Positions 44,646-56,783 of a DNA stretch of 64,000 nt are shown here, one piece after another. The number at the start of each line of letters is the position of its first letter. Position 1 is the first letter of the stretch. The translations under genes and the position numbers were made by a program. This stretch comes from Qipengyuania gaetbuli. GTDB lineage: Bacteria > Pseudomonadota > Alphaproteobacteria > Sphingomonadales > Sphingomonadaceae. Location of the stretch: NCBI RefSeq assembly GCF_009827315.1, contig NZ_WTYF01000004.1, forward strand, positions 62,001 through 126,000. The letters are read 5' to 3'. The notes under the pieces were generated by a model. It saw nothing but the letters and a program-made list of their open reading frames with translations, ran no database searches and was not told where the DNA came from.

Positions 44646-45554
44646 GTGAACGCGATGTCCGGCATGCCCGACCTGCTCGCCGAAGCCTTCGAACGGGTCC
44701 AGGCCGAAGTCGACGGGGCGTTCGACGCCTTCCTGCCCGTGCCGCAGGACACCCGCGCCAGGCTGGTGGAAGCCATGCGCTATTCCGTCATCGGCGGGGG
44801 CAAGCGGGTCCGCCCGCTGCTCGTCTGCGCAACGGCGCAGCTTTTCGGTGTCTCGCGGCAGGCCGCCGTCAACGCCGGATGCGCGGTCGAGGCGATCCAT
44901 GCCTACTCGCTGATCCATGACGACTTGCCCTGCATGGACGACGACGATTTGCGGCATGGCAAGCCGACGCTGCACAAAGCCTTCGACGAGGCGACCGCCG
45001 TGCTGGCGGGCGACTGCCTTCACGCGCTGGCCTTCGATATCCTCACCATGCCCGACACCAGCAGCGATCCGTTTGTAAGGGCCGAACTCGTGGCGGCACT
45101 CGCCAAGGCCAGCGGGCACGACGGCATGGCGGGCGGGCAGATGATGGACATCATGTCCGAAGAGCAGGAATACGACCTCAGGCAGATTACCCGCCTCCAG
45201 CAACTCAAGACCGGGGCACTCCTGGCTGCCAGCGTGGAGATGGGTGCAATTCTCGGCCGCGTTCCGCCGGAAGGCCGCACGCATTTGCGCGCCTATGCAC
45301 GCGACATCGGCCTCGCCTTCCAGATCGCCGACGACCTGCTCGACGTGGAAGGTGACGAGGAAAAAGCCGGCAAGGCGCTGCGCAAGGACGAACGGCAGGG
45401 CAAACAGACCTTCGTCACGATCATGGGGCGCGAACAGGCGCGCGCGCAGGCCGAAATGCTGGTAGAGCAGGCCGGCCAGCACCTCGCCAGCCACGGCGCG
45501 GACGCAAGGCTGCTGGCAGAATTGGCGCGCTTCATCGTGAAGAGGGACCATTGA
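44646..45554 (+). CDS. ispA: Polyprenyl synthase (farnesyl/geranylgeranyl diphosphate synthase)
   Basis: A 302-residue trans-prenyl synthase. The first aspartate-rich motif is HDDLPCMDDDDLRHGKPT (about 91-108), the second is FQIADDLLDVEGD (about 228-240), and GGGKRVRPLL precedes them. Position after xseB supports farnesyl diphosphate synthase, though chain length cannot be fixed by eye. The start is a GTG at 44646 or an ATG at 44655. The stop overlaps coaD (TGATG). Confidence 0.93.
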   Translation: MNAMSGMPDLLAEAFERVQAEVDGAFDAFLPVPQDTRARLVEAMRYSVIGGGKRVRPLLVCATAQLFGVSRQAAVNAGCAVEAIHAYSLIHDDLPCMDDDDLRHGKPTLHKAFDEATAVLAGDCLHALAFDILTMPDTSSDPFVRAELVAALAKASGHDGMAGGQMMDIMSEEQEYDLRQITRLQQLKTGALLAASVEMGAILGRVPPEGRTHLRAYARDIGLAFQIADDLLDVEGDEEKAGKALRKDERQGKQTFVTIMGREQARAQAEMLVEQAGQHLASHGADARLLAELARFIVKRDH

Positions 45555-46066
45555 TGAGCACCCGTATCGGCATCTACCCCGGAACCTTCGATCCCATCAC
45601 GCTGGGTCATGCGGACATTATCCGCCGCGGGTCCAAGCTGGTCGACAAGCTGATCATCGGGGTGACGACCAACCCTTCGAAGAACCCTATGTTCTCGAAC
45701 GAGGAACGCTTCGCCATGGTGGAGCGCGAGATCGAGCGGCTCGGGCTCGATAATGTCGAGGTGGTCGGGTTCAACGCGCTGCTCGTCAAATTCGCGCAGA
45801 AGATGGGCGCCAACGTCCTCATTCGCGGGCTGCGCGCCGTCGCCGACTTCGAATACGAGTACCAGATGGCCGGGATGAACCAGCAGCTCGACAGCGAAAT
45901 CGAGACGGTCTTCCTGATGGCCGACGTCTCGCTGCAGCCGATTGCCTCCAAGCTGGTCAAGGAAATCGCCCTTTTCGGCGGCGACATTACGCCCTTCGTA
46001 AGCAAGGCCGTTTGCGAGGACGTGATCGCGCGTGTGGAAGAAAAGGGCCGGCTGGGCGACTATTGA
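45554..46066 (+). CDS. coaD: Pantetheine-phosphate adenylyltransferase
   Basis: A 170-residue nucleotidyltransferase of coenzyme A synthesis. The (T/S)xGH-type site GIYPGTFDPITLGHADII is at residues 6-23, with LIRGLRAVADFEYEYQMAGMN near 86 and a C-terminal ISS/TR-like region. The ATG overlaps the prenyl synthase stop. Length is standard. Confidence 0.97.
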   Translation: MSTRIGIYPGTFDPITLGHADIIRRGSKLVDKLIIGVTTNPSKNPMFSNEERFAMVEREIERLGLDNVEVVGFNALLVKFAQKMGANVLIRGLRAVADFEYEYQMAGMNQQLDSEIETVFLMADVSLQPIASKLVKEIALFGGDITPFVSKAVCEDVIARVEEKGRLGDY

Positions 46067-46146
46067 CGCTGTCCAAGCTATTCATTGAACCGACAGCGCC
46101 CGCTCGCTAGGGCAAGCGCCACATCAGACATTTCGACGGATACACG

Positions 46147-46815
46147 ATGTTCAAGACCACGCTTGCCATTGCTGCCGCAGCCCTGACGGTAATCGCTCCC
46201 GTCGCTGCAACCGCGCAGGACGCGGAAGCCGCCGCGCCGCGCAAGGTTCTCCAGCCGATCAACTACAGCCAGCAGGAAGATCCGGAGAACATCCTCCTGC
46301 TCGACCTGTCGAACGGCGAACGCGTTGCCATCCGCCTCATGCCGAGCTGGGCGCCCAACCATGTGGAGCGTATCAAGACGCTGGCCCGCGAGGGTTTCTA
46401 CGACGGCGTCATCTTCCACCGCGTGATCGACGGCTTCATGGCACAGACCGGCGATCCGACCGGCACCGGTCAGGGCGGTTCGACGTATCCCGATCTCGAG
46501 GAAGAATTCAATTTCATGCCGCATGTGCGCGGCACTGTCTCGATGGCTCGCGCCGCGAGCGAAGACAGCGCGAACAGCCAGTTCTTCATCGTGTTCTATC
46601 CGCGCTTCAGCCTCGACAAGCGCTACACCAATTTCGGCCGCGTGATCTCCAATATGGATGCCGTGGACCGGATCAACCGTGGCGAACCGCCGCAGAACCC
46701 GACGCGTATCATGCAGGCCTCGATCGCGGCCGATAACAAGCCGACCCCTGCCGCGCCGCGCATCATGACCGAGGCGGAAGTGACCGCCGACGATCTGAAC
46801 TCGCCGATCAGCTAA
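46147..46815 (+). CDS. Exported cyclophilin-type peptidylprolyl isomerase
   Basis: A 222-residue protein with a Sec signal peptide (to about residue 24, ATAQ) and one cyclophilin domain. [22 protein letters not shown] (about 96-117) and [24 protein letters not shown] are diagnostic. It acts on proline bonds in periplasmic proteins. A C-terminal extension rich in Pro/Ala follows. It lies between coaD and queA. Confidence 0.93.
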   Translation: MFKTTLAIAAAALTVIAPVAATAQDAEAAAPRKVLQPINYSQQEDPENILLLDLSNGERVAIRLMPSWAPNHVERIKTLAREGFYDGVIFHRVIDGFMAQTGDPTGTGQGGSTYPDLEEEFNFMPHVRGTVSMARAASEDSANSQFFIVFYPRFSLDKRYTNFGRVISNMDAVDRINRGEPPQNPTRIMQASIAADNKPTPAAPRIMTEAEVTADDLNSPIS

Positions 46816-46856
46816 GCGCTTTAACTGTCATCGCCCTGCGTCTAGATGCGCGGGCG

Positions 46857-47906
46857 ATGAAAGTTGACCTCTTCGATTTCGAACTTCCCAACGAACGTAT
46901 CGCGCTGCGTCCGGTACGTCCGCGCGATGCCGCGCGCATGCTGCTGGTCGAAGGCGACACCGCACCTTTTCGCGATTGCGGGGTGCGCGACCTGCCGAAG
47001 CTGCTGCGCCGCGGGGACGTGCTCGTGTTCAACGACACGCGCGTCATTCCCGCACAGCTGGAGGGGCGCCGCGGTGAAGCGCGCATCGGCGCGACGCTCC
47101 ACAAGCGCGTGGACCTGCGCCGCTGGCAGGCCTTCATCCGCAATGCCAAGCGCCTTAAGCCGGGCGACCGCGTCGAATTCGGCGGCGGTGTCGAGGCGGT
47201 CGCGGAAGAGCGCCTGCCCGACGGCAGTTTCGTCCTCGTCTTTGCCGGCGAAGAACCGGTCGAGGTCCTGCTGGAGCGGGCAGGGCGCATGCCGCTGCCG
47301 CCCTATATCGCGGGCAAGCGTGAAACCGACGCGCAGGACCGCGAGGATTACCAGACGATGTTCGCCGCAGAGGACGGCGCAGTGGCCGCGCCCACCGCGT
47401 CGCTTCACTTCACGCCGCGTCTCGTCGCCGCGCTGGACGACGCCGGTGTCGGGCGAGAGATGCTGACCCTCCATGTGGGTGCGGGCACTTTCCTGCCGGT
47501 CAAGGCGGACGACACCGACGACCACGCCATGCATTCCGAATGGGGCCGTATCGAACCCGAGGTCGCGGAACGCCTCAATGCAGCGCGCGGGGCAGGCGGG
47601 AGAATTATCGCTGTTGGCACGACCAGCCTGCGCCTGCTCGAAAGCGCGACCGGCGAGGACGGTGTGATCCGTCCCTTTGCCGGCGACACGGATATCTTCA
47701 TCACGCCCGGCTACACCTTCCGCGCGGTCGATGGCCTGATGACCAATTTCCACCTGCCGAAATCCACGCTGATGATGCTGGTGAGCGCGCTGATGGGGCG
47801 CGAGCGCATGATGGCCGCCTATGCCCATGCGATCGCCAATGAATACCGCTTCTATTCCTATGGCGATTCCTCGCTTCTGCTGCCCGAAAAGCCGAAGCGA
47901 AGCTGA
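46857..47906 (+). CDS. queA: S-adenosylmethionine:tRNA ribosyltransferase-isomerase QueA
   Basis: A 349-residue enzyme of queuosine synthesis. [21 protein letters not shown] at the start, [14 protein letters not shown] (about 56-69), TASLHFTP and [12 protein letters not shown] are signature segments; [16 protein letters not shown] is near the end. tgt, the other queuosine gene, is 4 kb downstream in the same direction. Confidence 0.97.
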   Translation: MKVDLFDFELPNERIALRPVRPRDAARMLLVEGDTAPFRDCGVRDLPKLLRRGDVLVFNDTRVIPAQLEGRRGEARIGATLHKRVDLRRWQAFIRNAKRLKPGDRVEFGGGVEAVAEERLPDGSFVLVFAGEEPVEVLLERAGRMPLPPYIAGKRETDAQDREDYQTMFAAEDGAVAAPTASLHFTPRLVAALDDAGVGREMLTLHVGAGTFLPVKADDTDDHAMHSEWGRIEPEVAERLNAARGAGGRIIAVGTTSLRLLESATGEDGVIRPFAGDTDIFITPGYTFRAVDGLMTNFHLPKSTLMMLVSALMGRERMMAAYAHAIANEYRFYSYGDSSLLLPEKPKRS

Positions 47907-47986
47907 TAGCGGTTGGCGCGCCTTGCCGAGGCGGTATTGTGGCTTATCCGGCGGCGAATCGCAGCCGTCGTTTCAAGAGGGGCGCA

Positions 47987-48463
47987 ATGAAATTCACCGC
48001 ATATCTCGCTGCTGCCGGCAGCCTTGCCTGTGCATCGCTGGCCGTGGCCAGTCCCGCATCGGCCCAGACCATGGTCGCATCGCCGAACCCGGCTTCAGCA
48101 AGGCTTGGCCAGTGCCTCGTCGGCAATACGACGGGCAATGACCGCGTTCTCGTGGCGCGGTGGATGGCGGCCAGCATGGCATCGTCACCGATGATGCAGG
48201 GGCTGGTATCGGTGGACCAGGCTGAAAAGGAACGCGTGGACCGCTTTATGGCCGATCTGTTTACGCGCCTCATGGCGAAGGACTGCCTTGCGGAAGCGAA
48301 AGTGGTCATGCAGGCGCGCGACCAGCAGGGCATGCAGGCTGCGGGCGGTCGACTGGGCGAAATCGCCATGCAGGAACTGATGATGGACCCGGCTGCGATG
48401 GCGGCGCTGCTGGCATATGTGAAGCACATCGATCCGGCCGATCTGGCAGAACTGGGCAAGTAA
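47987..48463 (+). CDS. Secreted helical protein of unknown function
   Basis: A 158-residue protein with a Sec signal peptide (to about residue 27, SPASAQ) and a Met/Ala-rich helical mature part with two Cys residues (GQCLVG, KDCLAE) that could form a disulphide. AAGGRLGEIAMQELMMDP is typical of its second half. No family recognised. The ATG follows AAGAGGGGC. It ends one base before the CTG start proposed for the ABC ATPase gene. Confidence 0.68.
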   Translation: MKFTAYLAAAGSLACASLAVASPASAQTMVASPNPASARLGQCLVGNTTGNDRVLVARWMAASMASSPMMQGLVSVDQAEKERVDRFMADLFTRLMAKDCLAEAKVVMQARDQQGMQAAGGRLGEIAMQELMMDPAAMAALLAYVKHIDPADLAELGK

Positions 48464-48464
48464 G

Positions 48465-49408
<944 letters not shown>

Positions 49409-49412
<4 letters not shown>

Positions 49413-50173
49413 TCGGATGGCGTTCGACCTGGTCGATCTACAAGCGCGAGCTGGTGCGTTTCCTGCGTACCGCCTTCCAGTCGGTGCTGGCACCGGTGCT
49501 TACGACCTCGCTCTATTTCATCGTATTCGGTGCCGCCATCGGGGGCCGGATGCCCGACCTTGGTGGAGTCGATTACGGCGCCTTCATCATCCCGGGCCTG
49601 CTCATGCTGACGCTGCTGGGTGAGACGACCAGTAATTCCAGTTTCGGCATCTACATGCCGCGCTTCACCGGCACGATTTACGAGCTGCTCAGTGCTCCGG
49701 TCGGGGTGGCCGAGACGCTGATCGGCTTCGTCGGGGCTGCGGCGACCAAGAGCCTGATCCTTGCGGCGATCATCCTCGTGACGGCGCGCCTGTTCGTGGA
49801 CTACTCGATCGCCCATCCGCTGCTGGCGGTCGTCTACATCATGCTGGTGGCCGCGGCCTTCAGCCTGTTCGGCTTCATCCTCGGCATCTGGGCCGACAAT
49901 TTCGAGAAGCTGGGCATCATCCCGATGCTGTTCCTGACCCCGCTCACCTTCCTTGGCGGTACGTTCTATTCGATCGATATGCTGCCCAAGCCGTGGGATA
50001 CGATCGCACTGGCAAACCCGATCGTCTACCTTGTCAGCGGCCTGCGCTGGACGTTCTACGGGTCGAGCGACGTCGACATCAGGATCAGCTTTGCCATCAC
50101 GCTCGGCTTCCTTGCCGTCTGCGTCGCGATCATCGCCTACATCTTCAAGACGGGCTGGCGACTGCGCGCCTGA
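49409..50173 (+). CDS. ABC-2 type permease (YadH-like)
   Basis: A 254-residue inner-membrane permease with about six helices and the ABC-2 layout: YKRELVRFLRTAFQSVLAPV at the N-terminus, GLLMLTLLGETTSNSSFGIY, and LTPLTFLGGTFYSIDMLP near 180. It pairs with the ATPase through a four-base overlap. It probably exports a lipid, drug or polysaccharide precursor; the substrate is unknown. Confidence 0.9.
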
Positions 50174-50284
50174 CGCGTCCCTGAATTTCTCTTCGTTTTC
50201 GTTCATTTACCAGACAGTGTTTTGCCATCATATAACGGCACGGCACCGGATCATCCGGCGCCATTTGTCAGGGAAACGACAAGC

Positions 50285-50848
50285 ATGAAGAAGATGATTT
50301 TCCTTGCAGGTGCAGGGCTCGCTGCCGCTGTTGTTCCGGCCTCCGCCCAGGCGCAGGATGCGACTGCCGGAGCGCAGCCGTTCATCGGCGTGTCTGCCGG
50401 CTATCACGACCTCGGCGTCGACGACGAGGTGACGATCGCCCTCGAAGGCTTCGAAATCACCGATTCCAGCCCGATTCTTGGTGTGGTTGCCGGTGTCGAC
50501 GTACCTGTCTCCGAGAGCTTCTTCGCCGGCGTGGAAGGCAATTATCACTTCGGCACCGATGCGGTGGATAGCGAATACGGGGCATCGGTACGGCTCGGCT
50601 ACATGGCCGAGGGCGGTGCCAAGTTCTATCTCCGCGGCGGCTATCAGGTTATCGATCTCGATCCGTACAAGCTGACCGAGCCCGAACCGCCGGCAGGAAG
50701 CCTCGACGACCTCGACGATAGCGGCGGTGACTATCTGGTGGGCGCCGGCGTCGAATTTCCCATCGGCGGGATCGCCTTGCGCGTGAACTTCGACAGCGTC
50801 GGCTTCGACACGATGCGGGCAACCACCGGCGTTACCTTCAGCTTCTGA
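50285..50848 (+). CDS. Outer-membrane beta-barrel protein
   Basis: A 187-residue protein with a Sec signal (to about residue 22, AQAQ) and alternating beta strands ending in TGVTFSF, a terminal Phe typical of Bam-assembled barrels. Similar to OmpA-like eight-strand barrels. The ATG at 50285 follows AGGGAAACGAC. A terminator lies 24 bases downstream. Confidence 0.8.
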   Translation: MKKMIFLAGAGLAAAVVPASAQAQDATAGAQPFIGVSAGYHDLGVDDEVTIALEGFEITDSSPILGVVAGVDVPVSESFFAGVEGNYHFGTDAVDSEYGASVRLGYMAEGGAKFYLRGGYQVIDLDPYKLTEPEPPAGSLDDLDDSGGDYLVGAGVEFPIGGIALRVNFDSVGFDTMRATTGVTFSF

Positions 50849-50850
50849 TC

Positions 50851-50868
50851 TCATCCGGTTCCGGATGA
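50851..50868. repeat. Short perfect inverted repeat after the barrel gene
   Basis: TCATCCGG and CCGGATGA flank two bases, immediately after the stop codon and before the main terminator. It may add to 3'-end stability. Confidence 0.4.
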
Positions 50869-50871
50869 ACG

Positions 50872-50905
50872 GGGGCGGCCGCGCAGTTCGCGGTCGCCCC
50901 TTTCC
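50872..50905 (+). terminator. Intrinsic terminator after the outer-membrane barrel gene
   Basis: A 12-bp GC-rich stem (50872-50883 with 50889-50900, one G-T pair), a 5-base loop CAGTT, then TTTCC. The T-run is short, so efficiency may be moderate. Confidence 0.6.
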
Positions 50906-50967
50906 GTTGGATGCCTCGTAGCGGCGAATGGGGTGACAGAAGGCCTCTGCCTCGCTAGCGGGCGCTT

Positions 50968-53052
<2,085 letters not shown>

Positions 53053-53053
<1 letters not shown>

Positions 53054-53751
53054 TGAACTGGCGGCGCGCAGCGGTCATCGGCGCGTCGGGAGGAATCGGC
53101 GCTGCCTTGGCTGCGGGACTGGAAGCATCGGGGACGCAGGTTGTGCGCCTTTCTCGCAGTGCTGGCGAAGGCACGCTCTATCTCGACCTCGAAGTCGAAA
53201 CGAGTATCGCCGCAGCCGCCGCCACAATAGCGGAAGGGGGCGAACTCGACCTGGTGATCGTGGCGTCGGGTTATCTCCATTCGGATGGCGAGGGTCCCGA
53301 AAAGGACTGGCGGCACATCGATGCGGCAAATCTCGCGCGCAACTTTGCGGTCAATGCGACCGGCCCGGCGCTGGTGGCCAAGCATCTCCTGCCGCTCCTG
53401 CCGGCAAGGGGGAGGGCAGGCTTCGCGGCCATCTCTGCCCGCGTCGGAAGCATTTCCGACAACCGGCTGGGGGGATGGTATGGCTACCGCGCCAGCAAGG
53501 CGGCACTCAACATGCTGATCCGCACGCTTTCGGTGGAACTGGCGCGCAAGAAGCCCGACGCTTTCTGTATCGGCTTGCATCCCGGAACAGTGGACACCGC
53601 GCTGAGCGTACCCTTCCAGCGCAATGTGCCTGAAGGAAAGCTTTTCACGCCCGAGTATTCGGCATCACGCCTGCTCGAAGTGATTGCCAGCCGCGATGCC
53701 TCGCATAGCGGGAACCTGTTTTCGTTCGACGGCAAGTTGATCGCCCCGTAA
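53053..53751 (+). CDS. Short-chain dehydrogenase (C-factor-like)
   Basis: A 232-residue SDR. The nucleotide loop GASGGIGAAL is at residues 9-18, VNATGPALVAKHLLP near 99, Ser in ISARVGSISD, and the Tyr/Lys pair in GWYGYRASKAAL near 145. The NAD(P)-dependent substrate is unknown; the sequence resembles the CsgA/C-factor subgroup. ATG at 53053 overlaps tgt. Confidence 0.88.
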
Positions 53752-53824
53752 ATCGCGGTAAGTCGGGCATGATCTGACCGAAAACCAGAATTTTCCGAGC
53801 AAATGTCGGAGGAACAGGAGCAGG

Positions 53825-54571
53825 ATGGAGCGCTGGCGCGCCACGAACGGGTCTGCAAACGGAAACTTTTCCGGCCGCAGCCCGCGCGAAGAGATCACCA
53901 TGCTGGTGGTCCTCGCATTTGCGACCATACTGCTATGGCATTCGCCCTATGGCGGCTACCTGCTCTATCCCTTCACGATCCTGTCGACCTGGTTCCACGA
54001 GATGGGACACGGGTTGGCGGCCATGGCATTCGGCAATGATTTCGAGCGGCTAGTCATCTTCGCCAATGGTTCGGGCTACGCTCTCCACGTGGGTGAGGTC
54101 GAGCCATCGCGTATTTCCAGCGCAGCGATAGCCGCGGCGGGTCTGCTGGGACCGACCGCAGCAGGTTGCGCGCTTATCCTGTCATCGCAAACGCGGCGCG
54201 CAACGACCGCAGCGCTCGCCGTACTCGGCATCGTACTGCTTGCATCGACGCTGATCTGGGTGCGCTCGCTTACGGGCTGGGTCGTGCTGCCGGCAGTCGG
54301 GGCGGCATGCCTGTGGCTGGCCTTTCGCGGAGCGCAGAACCATCGCAAGTTCGCCGTGCAGTTCTTGGGTGTGCAGGGCTGCATCAGCATCTACCGCGAC
54401 TTCGACTATCTCTTCAGCGCGGACGGCATGCTGGACGGCCGGCCGCAGATCTCCGACACCGGCCACATCGCGCAGGCGCTGTTCCTGCCTTACTGGTTCT
54501 GGGGCGGAGTGATTACCGCCATCATTGCATCGATGGTCTACTGGTCCTTGCGCCGTGCCCATTCACGCTGA
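53825..54571 (+). CDS. M50-like membrane metalloprotease
   Basis: A 248-residue membrane protein with about five helices. HEMGH (His58, Glu59, His62) sits inside the second hydrophobic segment, as in site-2-type M50 proteases, and a later Asp in FSADG may be the third ligand. It lacks the PDZ domain of RseP. Substrates are unknown. Its 3' end overlaps the small antiparallel gene at 54538-54735 by 34 bases. Confidence 0.8.
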   Translation: MERWRATNGSANGNFSGRSPREEITMLVVLAFATILLWHSPYGGYLLYPFTILSTWFHEMGHGLAAMAFGNDFERLVIFANGSGYALHVGEVEPSRISSAAIAAAGLLGPTAAGCALILSSQTRRATTAALAVLGIVLLASTLIWVRSLTGWVVLPAVGAACLWLAFRGAQNHRKFAVQFLGVQGCISIYRDFDYLFSADGMLDGRPQISDTGHIAQALFLPYWFWGGVITAIIASMVYWSLRRAHSR

Positions 54572-54735
54572 GGCGGTTTCTCGCGCATTTCGAGGATGGT
54601 CCCGCGATAGGCGACGAAGTCCCCGTTCGGTTCAGTGAAACCCGCCCCGATGGCGTTCGCCTGCCGCTGCGCATCGGCAAGCGAGGCGTACCATTTGCCG
54701 ATGCGCGTGCGGGTGAGATAGCGGTAGACTGTCAT
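54538..54735 (-). CDS. 65-residue protein of unknown function
   Basis: A small basic protein with several aromatic residues (TVYRYLTRTRIGKWYASLADA). The regular hydrophobic spacing and ATG in an otherwise AT-leaning upstream region suggest a real gene. It overlaps the M50 gene tail-to-tail by 34 bases. No family recognised. Confidence 0.55.
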   Translation of the reverse strand: MTVYRYLTRTRIGKWYASLADAQRQANAIGAGFTEPNGDFVAYRGTILEMREKPPQREWARRKDQ

Positions 54736-54800
54736 TGCACCGCAATAACGCGCTGGATGTCGCAAGTTCCCACAAGCTATTGAAATATCGTATACAAATG

Positions 54801-54830
54801 AAAAGGGCGGCCCCGAAGGGCCGCCCTTTC
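54801..54830 (-). terminator. rpsD intrinsic terminator
   Basis: A perfect GGGCGGCCC/GGGCCGCCC stem with a TTCG tetraloop and a TTTTC tail on the minus strand, 21 bases after the rpsD stop. A strong rho-independent terminator; the A-run on the other side makes it potentially bidirectional. Confidence 0.88.
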
Positions 54831-54850
54831 GTGTTCCGTTGCCGGACCGA

Positions 54851-55465
54851 TCAGCGCGAATAGAATTCGACGACCAGGTTCGGTTCCATGGTGACCGGGT
54901 AGGGCACTTCGTCGAGCTTCGGCACGCGGGTGAACGTGATCTTGTCGTTGCCGTCCGGAGCAACGTAGTCCGGGATTTCACGCTCGGGCAGGCTCTGCGC
55001 TTCGATGACGAGAGCCATCTCCTTGGCCTTGCTGCCGAGGCTGACGACGTCGCCGACCTTCACGCGGGCCGAGGCGATGTTGGTCTTCACGCCGTTGAGG
55101 TAGATGTGGCCGTGGCTCACGATCTGGCGGGCGGCGAAGATGGTCGGAGCGAACTTGGCGCGATAGACGACCATGTCCAGACGCTGCTCGAGCAGGCCGA
55201 TCAGGTTCTGGCCGGTGTCGCCCTTCATGCGCGACGCTTCCTGGTAGGTGCGCTTGAACTGCTTTTCGGTCACGTCGCCGTAGTAGCCCTTGAGCTTCTG
55301 CTTGGCGCGCAGCTGCAGGCCGAAGTCGGACATCTTGCCCTTGCGGCGCTGGCCGTGCTGGCCGGGGCCATACGAACGCTTGTTGACCGGGGAATTCGGA
55401 CGACCCCAGATGTTTTCACCCATCCGGCGGTCGAGTTTGTACTTGGCGCTCTTGCGCTTCGACAT
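54851..55465 (-). CDS. rpsD: 30S ribosomal protein S4
   Basis: A 204-residue primary 16S rRNA-binding protein. [20 protein letters not shown] at the start, the long basic [17 protein letters not shown] (about 38-54), and the S4 domain from about 95 ([14 protein letters not shown]...[12 protein letters not shown]) are intact. It is a single-gene transcript with its own promoter, structured leader and terminator. Confidence 0.98.
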   Translation of the reverse strand: MSKRKSAKYKLDRRMGENIWGRPNSPVNKRSYGPGQHGQRRKGKMSDFGLQLRAKQKLKGYYGDVTEKQFKRTYQEASRMKGDTGQNLIGLLEQRLDMVVYRAKFAPTIFAARQIVSHGHIYLNGVKTNIASARVKVGDVVSLGSKAKEMALVIEAQSLPEREIPDYVAPDGNDKITFTRVPKLDEVPYPVTMEPNLVVEFYSR

Positions 55466-55497
55466 GAGTCGTATCCTTCAATTTGCTGAGCCACCCC

Positions 55498-55561
55498 AGC
55501 GGTGGCCATCCAACCCGGCATCGCACCGCAGAAATCGTGGGATTTCTACGCGGCCACCGCT
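55498..55561 (-). promoter_or_regulatory. Nested-hairpin leader of rpsD
   Basis: Outer arms AGCGGTGGCC/GGCCACCGCT (55498-55507 with 55552-55561) enclose an inner 10-bp stem (55527-55536 with 55541-55550, four-base loop). The structure ends 33 bases before the rpsD ATG. S4 represses its own synthesis in many bacteria by binding mRNA, so this may be a ribosomal-protein leader. The structure is read directly; the function is inferred. Confidence 0.55.
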
Positions 55562-55595
55562 TCACCGGGGTGCGGGGCCAATTAGCGAAGGCGCG

Positions 55596-55623
55596 CGCAT
55601 AGCAGGATTGGCGCCTGCGTCAA
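55596..55623 (-). promoter_or_regulatory. rpsD promoter
   Basis: TTGACG (55618-55623) and TATGCG (55596-55601) with a 16-base spacer on the minus strand. The -35 overlaps the trpF stop codon. Predicted start near 55589 gives a leader of about 124 bases. Confidence 0.6.
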
Positions 55624-56264
55624 GCGCCTTGGGCAGCTTCGCAGAAGGCACGGATGAGGTCCGGGTCCTTATTGCCGGGAGCCGTTTCGACGCCGGAAGA
55701 CGTATCGACCAACGGGGCTGCGGTCTGGTGGAGCGCTCCCGCAACATTGGCAGGAGACAGACCGCCGGCAAGGCCCCAGCCGGACCGGCCTTTCTGGGCT
55801 GCAAGCAGCGACCAGTCGAACCGCAGCCCCATCCCGCCAGGAAGCGCCGCGTCCTTCGGCGTTTTCGCGTCGAACAACAGCAGGTCTGCCACACCGCGAT
55901 AGTCTTCGGCCCGGACTACATCGGCGGCAGTTGATACCGGGATAGCCTTCCAGACCGGCAAGCCGAACCGCGCCTTGACCTGTGCGACGTGCGCCGGTGT
56001 CTCCTCACCGTGCAATTGCACCGCATCAAGCCTCCCGGCGGCAATGCCTTCCGCCATTGTGCTATCGTCTGCATCGACGAACAGTCCGACCCGCCGGATG
56101 CGGCTGCCAGCCCTTGCGGCAAGCGCCGCCGCAGCGTGTCCGTCGACATGTCGGGGAGAGGGCGGAAAGAACACCAGCCCCACGAAATCGGCCTGCGAGG
56201 TGATCGCGGCGTCCAGCGCTTCGGCAGTTGCAATGCCGCAGATCTTGATCAGGGGGGCTCCCAT
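55620..56264 (-). CDS. trpF: Phosphoribosylanthranilate isomerase
   Basis: A 214-residue TIM-barrel enzyme of tryptophan synthesis. The catalytic Cys is in IKICGI (residues 6-11), the catalytic Asp in LLLFDAKTP (near 130), and GLAGGLSPANV binds phosphate. It is followed by rpsD, not by trpB/trpA as in many relatives. It starts 9 bases after the GNAT gene. Confidence 0.95.
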   Translation of the reverse strand: MGAPLIKICGIATAEALDAAITSQADFVGLVFFPPSPRHVDGHAAAALAARAGSRIRRVGLFVDADDSTMAEGIAAGRLDAVQLHGEETPAHVAQVKARFGLPVWKAIPVSTAADVVRAEDYRGVADLLLFDAKTPKDAALPGGMGLRFDWSLLAAQKGRSGWGLAGGLSPANVAGALHQTAAPLVDTSSGVETAPGNKDPDLIRAFCEAAQGA

Positions 56265-56273
56265 TGCGTCTAC

Positions 56274-56783
56274 CTAGTCAGCCGACAGCGGCTTTGCCAG
56301 AACCACGAATTCGAGCGGCGGATCGCGCAGGATGGGGAAGGGCCGCCTTTCGCCGGTCGGACGATAGCCGCTGCGTTCGTACCATGCGATCAGCGAGTCT
56401 CGCTGCGAGATGACGGTCATTTCCATGACCTTCAGACCCATTGAGCGTGCTTTCTCCTCGGCTCCGCGCAGGAGCTTCGTTCCCAGGCCTGCCGATTGCA
56501 GGGTAGGGGACACGGTCAGCATGCCGAGGTAACCGAGCGAGTCGCTGACAGCGGTCACGGCAACGCAGCCGACGATCCTGTGCTCTTCGTTGCGTGCAAC
56601 ACACAGGGCGATATCAGGGGCGCCGATCATACGCTCGATCTCGCTCATCGAGGTGCGCTCACCATCAAGGAGGTCGGCCTCGTGGGTCCAGCCCTGGCGC
56701 GCGGAATCGCCGCGATAGGCGCTTTCGACCAGCTGCCGGATATCTTCGGCGTCTTTCGGCGACGCCTCTTCGAATCGACTCAA
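56274..56783 (-). CDS. GNAT-family N-acetyltransferase
   Basis: A 169-residue acetyltransferase. Acetyl-CoA-binding motif A is LTVSPTLQSAGLGTKLLRGAEE (about 96-117), and MTVISQRDSLIAWYERSGYRPTGE follows. The substrate is unknown. The start is a TTG overlapping the pyrF stop (TTGA), with GAGG seven bases upstream; a longer frame would run antisense-like through pyrF in another frame. Confidence 0.85.
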   Translation of the reverse strand: MSRFEEASPKDAEDIRQLVESAYRGDSARQGWTHEADLLDGERTSMSEIERMIGAPDIALCVARNEEHRIVGCVAVTAVSDSLGYLGMLTVSPTLQSAGLGTKLLRGAEEKARSMGLKVMEMTVISQRDSLIAWYERSGYRPTGERRPFPILRDPPLEFVVLAKPLSAD

